Shown piece by piece: positions 1-4,907 of a stretch of 5,345 bases of DNA; position 1 is the first letter of the stretch, and the number at the start of each line of letters is the position of its first letter. The stretch spans positions 1 to 5,345 of the forward strand of contig JAFGFR010000311.1 of the NCBI GenBank assembly GCA_016930955.1, in the 5' to 3' direction. The notes below the pieces were generated by a model that saw nothing but the letters and a program-made list of their open reading frames with translations, was not told where the DNA came from and made no database searches. The DNA comes from Victivallales bacterium (lineage in GTDB: Bacteria; Verrucomicrobiota; Lentisphaeria; Victivallales; JAADHT01). The translations under genes and the position numbers were made by a program.

Positions 1-2
1 AG

Positions 3-641
3 GTCAAGCCTAGGCCCAGGAGACACATGATAGGAGTGACGGAGACCCCGAAGGGAGAGATTCCCGAGGTGCCGCCGATGCCCCACAACAAGTGGAGTCT
101 TTTCCAGGTAGGCTTTTTCCCTGAATGGCCGAGTTTCACCAGGTTGTCGAATGTTTATGGTGTCAAGCTTGGAGCTCCGATGTGCGACGGCTACGGCAGG
201 GTCTATGGAGTGGAGCCCTCGATCCTTTACAGCGGCACAAGATACATCGGCGGAGTGCAGGCCTCATTTTGGGGGACTTGCCTTGCGAGGGAGGTTTACG
301 GCATACAATCCTCCACCTTCGGGCCTTGCATCACGGGCAGCATCTATGGGTTGCAGGCCGTAGGCTCGCTTGGGATGGCGGAAGTTGTTTACGGTGCGCA
401 GATTGCGCCGGTAACGATGTGCGGGACGGAGCTTGTTGGGGTACAATTTGGCGTGGTGAACATGACCTCCAAGACCCTCACTGGCTTCCAGGGCGGCGCA
501 GTGAATATAGCTGAGAACCTTGATGGTGTTCAGCTGGGGGTGTTCAACTACAGCGAGAAGGACGGGCTGCAGTTCGGCGGCATAAACATAATCAAGAATG
601 GCTGGCTGCCGTTCTTCCCGGCGATTAACTTCAAGTTCTGA
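3..641 (+). CDS. Surface repeat protein with GVQ/VYG repeats (LA_2272-like), probably 5'-partial
   Basis: The reading frame is open to the left edge, so the gene may begin outside the window. An ATG at 27 has AGGAG at 18-22, only 4 nt upstream, and would give 204 residues. I favour a start further left because the downstream paralogue has a signal peptide and this ATG is followed by a polar, proline-rich stretch with none. Numbered from ATG27, about ten imperfect 14-16-residue repeats run from residue 43 to 193. Each opens with VYGV, VYGI, IYGL, VGVQ or DGVQ; the later ones continue as QFGVVN or QLGVFN. The protein ends in NFKF. Regular short Gly-Val-Gln repeats with alternating hydrophobics suggest beta-solenoid or beta-rich folding. 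The resemblance to LA_2272-type surface repeat proteins is from memory. Function is unknown; export is inferred. The next gene follows after 36 nt in the same direction, suggesting co-transcription. Confidence 0.75.
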   Translation, partial: VKPRPRRHMIGVTETPKGEIPEVPPMPHNKWSLFQVGFFPEWPSFTRLSNVYGVKLGAPMCDGYGRVYGVEPSILYSGTRYIGGVQASFWGTCLAREVYGIQSSTFGPCITGSIYGLQAVGSLGMAEVVYGAQIAPVTMCGTELVGVQFGVVNMTSKTLTGFQGGAVNIAENLDGVQLGVFNYSEKDGLQFGGINIIKNGWLPFFPAINFKF

Positions 642-662
642 AAACCGCTGTCGTTCAAAATG

Positions 663-669
663 AAAGGAG
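663..669 (+). promoter_or_regulatory. Shine-Dalgarno AAAGGAG fixing the start at 678
   Basis: AAAGGAG lies 8 nt upstream of ATG678, ideal spacing. The earlier in-frame ATG at 660 would place this motif inside the coding region and has no comparable site of its own, so 678 is the preferred start. Starting there also puts the signal peptide at the extreme N-terminus. Confidence 0.7.
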
Positions 670-677
670 TTTTTGTG

Positions 678-1121
678 ATGTATAAGATTCTGATGGTCTC
701 CGTTGTGCTTTTATTCTTCTCGCTGGACTGTCCCGCGAGTGACCCTGAGGATAGGTCGTGGGACTTTTTTGGTGTGGTGTTCATCCCGGGCGTGCCATCA
801 TCATCAAATGACACGGACATAGGCGGCTTCCGTGTCGGGTTGCCGATTGCCGGGGGGCTGAACACTGTATGCGGCATAGAGTTCGCTGCCGCTTGCTGCT
901 GGACAAGGGAGGTCTTTGGTGTCCAGACGGCTCCGCTTTTCTGCATATCGGAAAATCTTACGGGTCTGCAGGCCAGTCCGGTGAACATGGCGGAAAAGGT
1001 CGCCGGTGTCCAGTTCGGACTGGTTAACGTATGCAATGACGCCTCGTTTCAGCTTGGGCTGGTGAATTTCAACGAGTCTGGCATACTGCCGGTGACCATC
1101 ATCGCCAACTGGGGCTTCTAA
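678..1121 (+). CDS. Secreted surface repeat protein, paralogue of the upstream gene
   Basis: 147 residues from ATG678; an in-frame ATG at 660 would add six. The N-terminus has a Lys at position 3, a hydrophobic core at about residues 4-16 and probable cleavage near CPA-S-D (residues 18-22), a classical Sec signal peptide. Cys18 is preceded by SLD, which is not a lipobox. A spacer (about 23-47) is followed by roughly six 14-16-residue repeats starting near residues 48, 63, 79, 94, 108 and 122. They include VFGVQ, LTGLQASPVN, VAGVQFGLVN and SFQLGLVN. The repeats and the C-terminus (GILPVT...NWGF) match the upstream protein (GWLPFF...NFKF), so the two are tandem paralogues of different repeat number. 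Both end in Phe. I infer an exported cell-surface or outer-membrane-associated protein of unknown role. The last 23 bp overlap the 3' end of trpF on the other strand. Confidence 0.8.
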   Translation: MYKILMVSVVLLFFSLDCPASDPEDRSWDFFGVVFIPGVPSSSNDTDIGGFRVGLPIAGGLNTVCGIEFAAACCWTREVFGVQTAPLFCISENLTGLQASPVNMAEKVAGVQFGLVNVCNDASFQLGLVNFNESGILPVTIIANWGF

Positions 1122-1731
1122 CAGCGCTGAACAGCTTTGCTATAAGTGCATGGTCTTTCACCCCGGGTGACGACTCCACGCCGCTGTTGAAATCCAGCCC
1201 GAATGGGCGGATGGCGGCAGCGGCATTTGCGAAATTCGCAGGATTTAGGCCTCCTGCCAAGATCACGGGCCGCGGTAGCGTTGTGACTGCGAATTTCGCT
1301 ATATCGCCATCCACGCCTTGCCCCGTGCCTCCGTGCAGGCTCTCATCGAAGGCATCTACAAGGAACTTGTCGCACGGGTAGTGCACAAGCGAGGCTATTT
1401 GGCTGCGGCTGCGTGCCCTTATTGCCTTCCACACCTCTGCCATTCCGCTGCAGTTTTCCGCGAACTCCTCCGACTCGTCGCCGTGGAGCTGTACTGTGTC
1501 TATTCCTGCGTCCATGTACTCCCTTACGGTATTGATGGCGGCATTGACGAAGACGCCGACGCACTGTTTTTTATCGACGAGTTTGCCGATTATCCTGGCA
1601 ACGTTGTCGGGTGATATATAACGTGGGCTGGGTGGATATGCGATGAATCCGAGCGCGTCGGTGCCGGAGGATATTGCGAATTCCGCATCCTCCCGCCTTG
1701 TGATCCCGCATATCTTGATGAACATGTTCAT
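1099..1731 (-). CDS. trpF: Phosphoribosylanthranilate isomerase
   Basis: TrpF is a cytoplasmic TIM-barrel enzyme that isomerises N-(5'-phosphoribosyl)anthranilate to the carboxyphenylamino deoxyribulose phosphate in tryptophan synthesis. From ATG1731 the protein has 210 residues, the usual single-domain length. Visible motifs in order: IKICGIT with catalytic Cys8; GFIAYPPSPRYIS (residues 29-41); VGVFVNA (58-64); VQLHGDE (80-86); LVDAFD with Asp126, the expected general acid; GGTGQG (134-139); ILAGGLNP (157-164); and GLDFNSGVE (178-186) followed by GVKD. Both catalytic residues are present. An AAAGG motif lies 9 nt before ATG1731. ATG1725 (MFIKICG) is the alternative, two codons shorter. An in-frame TTG at 1764 has only a TAG behind it and is unlikely. 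No other trp gene is visible, so this is a stand-alone copy, which is common outside the enteric-type trp operon. It is convergent with the repeat genes and divergent from the phosphatase gene. Confidence 0.96.
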   Translation of the reverse strand: MNMFIKICGITRREDAEFAISSGTDALGFIAYPPSPRYISPDNVARIIGKLVDKKQCVGVFVNAAINTVREYMDAGIDTVQLHGDESEEFAENCSGMAEVWKAIRARSRSQIASLVHYPCDKFLVDAFDESLHGGTGQGVDGDIAKFAVTTLPRPVILAGGLNPANFANAAAAIRPFGLDFNSGVESSPGVKDHALIAKLFSAVRSPSWR

Positions 1732-1834
1732 GAGCTTTGGCCTTTCTCCGTGCTGACACGCCAACTAATTTGCCTCTCGAACGGCAATTTTTCCAGTTGA
1801 CCAAGAGAATTATCGAAAAACATTCCCTTGAGGC

Positions 1835-1861
1835 ATTGTATTTTGCCCTGACAATGTTCAA
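1835..1861 (-). promoter_or_regulatory. Candidate sigma70-type promoter for trpF
   Basis: On the minus strand TTGAAC (plus positions 1856-1861) is followed 15 nt later by TACAAT (1835-1840). These match the consensus at 4/6 and 5/6. The spacing is slightly short. It would give a leader of about 100 nt before ATG1731, in a locally AT-rich stretch. It is judged by eye only, and the promoter consensus in this organism is unknown. Confidence 0.35.
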
Positions 1862-1883
1862 ATTAAGGTGTTGGCAATAGTAA

Positions 1884-2201
1884 TTGGGGTCGGTGTTGGT
1901 ATTTGCCGTCGTCCTTTGGCTATGGCGTGACAGGTTGGAGTTGGAAATCGGGAAGAAACAACATGGGATAATGAAAATTAATGAGCCAATTTCAAAACTA
2001 CCCGTGGCCGCTCAAAGGGTTGGGTCGGAGGCGCGGCATGCGCCACGGCGAAATGGCAGTCGCAGACAGCTTCGGGTATGCACCAGCCATTTCGCTGCAC
2101 CGTCTGCCGCGCCTGCGCTCCCAACGCGGTTCACGCAGGGTTTTGGAACTGGCTCTAATGCCAACAAATCATTTTATCTGACGGCCATCTGCTGCAGGTA
2201 A
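1884..2201 (+). CDS. Possible cassette-encoded small protein, hypothetical
   Basis: A TTG-initiated frame of 105 codons fills almost the whole putative cassette and ends at a TAA inside the attC-like stem, as many cassette ORFs do. An in-frame TAA sits directly before the TTG. GTG1893 and ATG1971 (76 residues) are other starts, and none has a convincing ribosome site. Residues 4-14 (VLVFAVVLWLW) could be a membrane segment followed by charged RDRLELEIGKK. From about residue 40 the product is Arg/Ala-rich and low in complexity because it runs through the 2003-2135 hairpin. It ends GSNANKSF...CCR, which is the attC read as protein. No family is recognised. The N-terminal part is the most protein-like; the rest may simply be open by chance. 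Confidence 0.3.
   Translation: MGSVLVFAVVLWLWRDRLELEIGKKQHGIMKINEPISKLPVAAQRVGSEARHAPRRNGSRRQLRVCTSHFAAPSAAPALPTRFTQGFGTGSNANKSFYLTAICCR
2003..2135. repeat. Long imperfect inverted repeat (about 130-bp hairpin)
   Basis: Nested arms pair in order from the outside in. CGTG 2003-2006 pairs with CACG 2132-2135, CCGC 2008-2011 with GCGG 2126-2129, and GTTGGG 2019-2024 with CCCAAC 2120-2125. GGCGCGGCA 2030-2038 pairs with TGCCGCGCC 2105-2113, extended by A2029-T2114. CGAAATGG-centred GCGAAATGGC 2048-2057 pairs with GCCATTTCGC 2086-2095. Small internal loops separate the blocks and a 28-nt loop (2058-2085) closes the structure. The outer blocks are short and asymmetrical; the 6-, 9- and 10-bp blocks are the solid part. 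It lies inside the putative cassette, just before the attC-like site. It could act as a terminator, a structured RNA or a recombination-related fold. There is no T-run after it. Confidence 0.7.
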
Positions 2202-2216
2202 ATTCAAGCGTTATGT
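2159..2216 (+). other. attC-like recombination site
   Basis: Left box TGCCAAC (2159-2165, R''-like) is followed by AAATCAT. A stem follows: TTTATCTG 2173-2180 pairs with CAGGTAAA 2195-2202, 8 bp including one G-T pair, with a 14-nt loop. Then come TTCAAGC and GTTATGT (2210-2216, R'-like, one mismatch to GTTRRRY). The words AACAAATCATT and AATTCAAGCGTTA are very close to those in well-known cassette attC sites such as aadA. The order of outer box, unpaired spacer, inner stem, spacer and outer box is the attC layout. Expected cleavage is between G2210 and T2211. TGCCAAC departs from RYYYAAC at two positions, so the match is good but not canonical. Confidence 0.55.
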
Positions 2217-2342
2217 TATGGACGTGGGCGGTTTGGCGGGGCGAGGGGATAACTTCGAGGGGGAAACGGGCTGAGTCAGAAAGATTTGTCAGCGGAGAAG
2301 CCCATAGCTTTGGGTTGTCTCCCCTCTGGCGGAGACTTTATT
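2211..2342 (+). other. Non-coding leader of the phosphatase gene, G-rich
   Basis: This 132-bp stretch joins the attC-like end to GTG2343. I find no convincing promoter in it. It has five G-tracts of three or more (2226-2228, 2238-2241, 2245-2248, 2259-2263, 2268-2270). CCCCTC at 2321-2326 could pair with GAGGGG at 2243-2248 or 2257-2262, next to the ribosome site at 2328-2334. If the true start is CTG2271 or TTG2286, part of this stretch is coding. Confidence 0.35.
2328..2334 (+). promoter_or_regulatory. Shine-Dalgarno GGCGGAG supporting GTG2343
   Basis: GGAG at 2331-2334 is 8 nt from GTG2343. The upstream TTG2286 has no good site. CTG2271 has AGGGGG (2258-2263) 7 nt away, so it remains a rarer-codon alternative. 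Starting at GTG2343 places the membrane segment directly at the N-terminus. Confidence 0.5.
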
Positions 2343-3800
2343 GTGCATATTGACGCTTTCTGGATAGTTTTGACGGTTGTCCTGTATGCATTGGCGATCG
2401 TGAGTATTCTTTTTTCCGAGAGCAAACGTCGTCTTCTTGGGAACATGCTTGTGGATGCCCTCCACAAGAAGGCCGAGATCGGCAACTTCATCAACTCTTT
2501 TTCGAAGACGCTCAGGAGCGGGGATGAGATAGACAACTCCATGAGAGCCACTGCGCAGTACGTGGCGGATCTCATAGGTGCGAGCTCGGTATGTGTTTTT
2601 GTGTTTGATGACGATTGCCTGGTTGCCTCTGGAGTTGCCGGGGCATTCCCGCCGCTGCACAGCACCAATGACTATGTCTTCACAAAGCCCCGTTATATTT
2701 TGGATTCTCTCAAGCAGGAGAAGATACCTTTAGGCAAGGGACTTATAGGCGAGGTTGCACAGAGCGGGGAAGCACTGTTGATAGAAAATGCCTCCGATGA
2801 TCCGCGCTTTGCGAATTCCCCGATACAGGTTGACACCTTCATGGCGGTGCCCATGGTTGCTGAGGGGCAGGTTGCGGGTGTTGTCTGCGCCGTCAACAAC
2901 AGCCATACGGGCAGGGGTTTCACTCCCGAGCAATTCAGTGCGTTCAAGTTCATGGCCGGGCAGGTCATGATGGCGCACACCATCGTAAAGGTCTACTCGA
3001 ATCTCACCAAACAGCAAAGGATCTCCCAAGAGCTAAGCTTCGCCAGGCAGATACAGGCGTCGCTCATACCCGAGAGTGCCCCTGAAAACGAGGATTTCGG
3101 GATATATGCCTTCACCCGTTCGGCCAAGGAGGTGGGCGGGGACTTTTATGATTTTGTGCAGGTTGACAAAGACAGGCTGCTCGTTGTTGTCGGGGATTCT
3201 TGCGGGAAGGGGATACCGGCTTGTATGCTTATGGCGATGGCCAGGAGCTTTATCAGGGCGAGCGCTGAAAGGTTCACTACTCTTCACGATCTTGTGAAGG
3301 GATTGAACGGGGACTTGTTCCGAGACACTGGGGAGGACAGTTTTGTGACCCTTGCCTGCTGTCTGATTGACAGCAGGGAGAAGACTGTTGAATATGCGAG
3401 GGCGGGTCATACTGAGATGCTGGTTGCGAGGCATGGGCATCCTGTCAGGAAGATATATCCTGACGGAGCCGCCTGCGGGCTGCTTCCGTCGGACATTGCC
3501 GGAAACTACGACATGCTCTCTTTCTCATTGCTTTCAGATATGTCGATACTGCTTTTTTCGGACGGTATAACAGAGTCGTTGGACGAGGACGGGAATGAGT
3601 TCGGCCTTGATGCGTTGGTCGGCATTTTTGACAGTGTGACCAGCCAGTCCACGCCGCCGGGCGAGATTGTTGACAAAATAATACGCGATGTTGACGAGTT
3701 TGCCGGCGATGTGCCTCAGGTTGACGACCAGACTTTGGTGCTCATTGCAAGCAGGATGAATGGCCAGTCCGTCTCGTTTTTGCCGTCAGGGGGGACATAG
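2343..3800 (+). CDS. Membrane-anchored GAF–SpoIIE (PP2C-type) serine/threonine phosphatase, RsbU-like
   Basis: 485 residues from GTG2343 (504 from TTG2286). Residues 2-24 form one membrane helix followed by SESKRR, so the enzyme is likely anchored facing the cytoplasm. A GAF domain (about 48-215) includes GKGLIGEVA, DDPRF and MAVPM, and would sense a small ligand or redox state. A helical linker (about 221-244, ELSFARQIQASLIPE) has the usual A..IQ..L.P pattern. The PP2C/SpoIIE domain (about 253-470) carries EVGGDFYDF (metal Asp267 and Asp270), GDSCGKGIPA (Asp285), FVTLACCLID, YARAGH, FSDGITES (Asp407) and VDDQT (Asp461/462). All metal-binding acidic residues expected of the family are present. 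The usual GDVSGKG is GDSCGKG, an unusual but probably tolerated change. Such enzymes typically dephosphorylate an anti-anti-sigma (STAS) protein; no STAS or kinase gene is visible, so the target is unknown. The sugar transporter genes follow 127 nt later. Confidence 0.9.
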   Translation: MHIDAFWIVLTVVLYALAIVSILFSESKRRLLGNMLVDALHKKAEIGNFINSFSKTLRSGDEIDNSMRATAQYVADLIGASSVCVFVFDDDCLVASGVAGAFPPLHSTNDYVFTKPRYILDSLKQEKIPLGKGLIGEVAQSGEALLIENASDDPRFANSPIQVDTFMAVPMVAEGQVAGVVCAVNNSHTGRGFTPEQFSAFKFMAGQVMMAHTIVKVYSNLTKQQRISQELSFARQIQASLIPESAPENEDFGIYAFTRSAKEVGGDFYDFVQVDKDRLLVVVGDSCGKGIPACMLMAMARSFIRASAERFTTLHDLVKGLNGDLFRDTGEDSFVTLACCLIDSREKTVEYARAGHTEMLVARHGHPVRKIYPDGAACGLLPSDIAGNYDMLSFSLLSDMSILLFSDGITESLDEDGNEFGLDALVGIFDSVTSQSTPPGEIVDKIIRDVDEFAGDVPQVDDQTLVLIASRMNGQSVSFLPSGGT

Positions 3801-3816
3801 TCTTACATATTCAGCA

Positions 3817-3872
3817 ACCCCCGTTAGTTCGGGGTCAGTGCTGGACAGTCTTCGAGTGTCTCAGCCCCGACC
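3817..3872 (+). promoter_or_regulatory. Structured intergenic element with two mutually exclusive hairpins
   Basis: Hairpin A: CCCCG 3819-3823 pairs with CGGGG 3830-3834 around a 6-nt loop. Hairpin B: TCGGGG 3829-3834 pairs with CCCCGA 3865-3870, enclosing CTGGACA 3841-3847 paired with TGTC(T)CAG 3857-3864 (one bulged T). Both use the same CGGGG strand, so only one can form. It lies 16 nt after the phosphatase stop. It may be a terminator for that gene or a switching leader. No strong T-run follows (only GGTTTT at 3880-3884), which weakens a classical intrinsic terminator. Confidence 0.45.
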
Positions 3873-3900
3873 TTGACGTGGTTTTCTGAACATCTACTAT
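3873..3900 (+). promoter_or_regulatory. Candidate promoter for the sugar transporter operon
   Basis: TTGACG (3873-3878, 5/6 to the -35 consensus) is followed 16 nt later by TACTAT (3895-3900, 4/6). TATGAT at 3898-3903 (5/6, spacing 19) is a second choice. Either would start transcription shortly before the ribosome site GAGAGGAG, giving a very short leader that would not include the hairpins at 3817-3872. By-eye call only. Confidence 0.35.
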
Positions 3901-3910
3901 GATAATGCTA

Positions 3911-3918
3911 GAGAGGAG
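3911..3918 (+). promoter_or_regulatory. Shine-Dalgarno GAGAGGAG fixing the start at 3928
   Basis: This strong site ends 9 nt before ATG3928 and only 3 nt before the in-frame GTG3922. Spacing therefore favours the ATG. Confidence 0.7.
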
Positions 3919-3927
3919 TGAGTGGTT

Positions 3928-4902
3928 ATGTTCAACAAAGGGATGTTTTCGGCGTTGTTGGTGTTGTGTTCCCTGATGCTTGGAGGCTGTGGTGGGGATG
4001 AGCAGTCTCTGGGGGGTGATGGGGTGGTGCGTATTGCGGTGATACCCAAGGGGACGACGCATGTATTCTGGAAGAGTGTGGAGCAGGGTGCTCTTGATGC
4101 GGGGCGGGAGCTTGATGTGAATGTGGTCTGGCAGGGGCCTCTTCATGAGAACGACAGGGCGCAGCAGATAGCGATTGTCGAGCAGTTTGTTTCTGAAGGG
4201 ATTGAGGGGATTGTGCTTGCGCCGTTGGACAACAATGCCCTATGTCGTCCGGTGCATTCGGCGATGTCGAGGAAAATCCCTGTGGTGATCTTTGACTCGC
4301 CCTTGGTTGGTGAGGTGGGCAAGGACTTCACATCTTTCGTTGCGACCGACAACATGCAGGGCGGACGTATAGCCGGGGAGAAGCTCGCGGAACTGCTCGG
4401 CGGCAAGGGAAAGGTTGTGTTGTTGCGCTATATGGAGGGGTCGGCGAGCACGATGGAGCGGGAGGCCGGATTTCTGGAGGTCATACGCAATTATGACGGC
4501 ATAGATGTTATAGTTGACAACCGTTACGGGGGTGCCACGGCTGGCGAGGCGCAGACTGCGTCGTTGGATTTGCTGGATCGTCTTCGCGAGTCCGACGGGA
4601 TATTTTGTCCTAACGAGTCCACTTCGTTCGGCATGCTTCTTGCTTTGCGTCAGAGCAATCTTGCCGGGAAGAGATTTTTTGTCGGTTTCGATGCCTCGCC
4701 ACCTTTGCTCGATGGGTTGAAGGCCGGGCATATAAATGCGCTTGTTGTCCAGAACCCCTACCGGATGGGGTATGAGGGTGTCAAGACGCTTGTCAGGCAT
4801 CTGCGCGGCGATGATATCCCTCTTGAGATTGACACTGGTGTGAATTTGGTCACTGGGGAGAACATCGACACTCCCGAGATCAAAGAGTTCCTCGGGTTGT
4901 AG
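3928..4902 (+). CDS. Sugar ABC transporter substrate-binding lipoprotein (RbsB/Peripla_BP_4 type)
   Basis: 324 residues. The signal sequence has Lys4, a hydrophobic core (about 6-18) and lipobox LGGC with Cys21, so the mature protein should be lipid-anchored outside the cytoplasmic membrane. A Gly/Asp-rich linker follows, then the two-lobed periplasmic-binding fold from about residue 32 (VRIAVIPKGTTHVFWKSV). Family landmarks are APLDNNAL, PVVIFDSPL, FVATDNMQGGRIAGE, MEGSASTMEREAGF, PNESTSFGML, FVGFDASPPLL and VVQNPYRMGYEG. This pattern is that of the ribose/galactose/allose-type binding proteins of class-2 sugar importers. Substrate cannot be fixed from sequence; a pentose or hexose is likely. 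It starts the operon with the ATPase gene, 5 nt downstream. Confidence 0.92.
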   Translation: MFNKGMFSALLVLCSLMLGGCGGDEQSLGGDGVVRIAVIPKGTTHVFWKSVEQGALDAGRELDVNVVWQGPLHENDRAQQIAIVEQFVSEGIEGIVLAPLDNNALCRPVHSAMSRKIPVVIFDSPLVGEVGKDFTSFVATDNMQGGRIAGEKLAELLGGKGKVVLLRYMEGSASTMEREAGFLEVIRNYDGIDVIVDNRYGGATAGEAQTASLDLLDRLRESDGIFCPNESTSFGMLLALRQSNLAGKRFFVGFDASPPLLDGLKAGHINALVVQNPYRMGYEGVKTLVRHLRGDDIPLEIDTGVNLVTGENIDTPEIKEFLGL

Positions 4903-4907
4903 AGCGG

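Larger units (their letters stand above)
1871..2210 (+). mobile_element. Putative integron-type gene cassette (340 bp, no integrase in view)
   Basis: The right end carries an attC-like site (separate entry). In an integrated cassette the first six bases should restore the R' half of the cassette's own attC once it is circular. Here G1870 plus TTGGCA (1871-1876) is the exact complement of TGCCAAC at 2159-2165, the R''-like box. Circularising 1871-2210 would make an attC with a perfect 7-bp R''/R' pairing, which the linear 3' junction GTTATGT does not give. Joining the flanks (G1870 to T2211) recreates GTTATGT, consistent with insertion at a G|TT site. Contents are a weak small ORF and a long hairpin. 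This resembles the lone attC elements without integrase (CALIN/SALIN-type) known from genome surveys. What I see is the box complementarity and the attC-like words; cassette status is an inference. It could instead be a decayed or coincidental structure. Confidence 0.5.

Noticed and set aside
678..738. Possible lipoprotein signal in the second repeat protein (Cys18)
   Set aside because: Residues before the Cys are SLD; Asp at -1 does not fit a lipobox. A standard Sec cleavage after the CPA region is more likely.
548..1036. 162-codon minus-strand frame opposite the repeat genes
   Set aside because: It spans the junction of two well-supported plus-strand paralogues, has no ribosome site or recognisable domain, and reads as low-complexity antisense.
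43..1100. Periodic repeats as a CRISPR array
   Set aside because: The periodicity is a degenerate 42-48-nt coding repeat in open reading frames, with no identical direct repeats or unique spacers.
1229..1299. Two 11-bp palindromes, GCGAAATTCGC (1229-1239) and GCGAATTTCGC (1289-1299), exactly 60 bp apart, with a near copy at 1676-1686
   Set aside because: They fall inside trpF and encode similar short peptides (ANFA, AKFA) at normal positions, so coding constraint and chance explain them better than operator sites.
2019..2125. The GTTGGG/CCCAAC hairpin as a second attC
   Set aside because: GTTGGGT matches GTTRRRY, but the GTT lies on the outside of the stem and the order relative to AAC is reversed from attC, so it is listed only as an inverted repeat.
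1981..2181. 66-codon plus-strand frame starting at ATG1981 inside the cassette
   Set aside because: It begins shortly before the long hairpin, has no ribosome site, is Arg-rich and stops in the attC-like stem. The 1884 frame has a more protein-like N-terminus, though neither is strong.
4240..4800. 186-codon minus-strand frame opposite the sugar-binding protein
   Set aside because: It is a shadow of a strongly supported family member on the plus strand, with no domain and no ribosome site.
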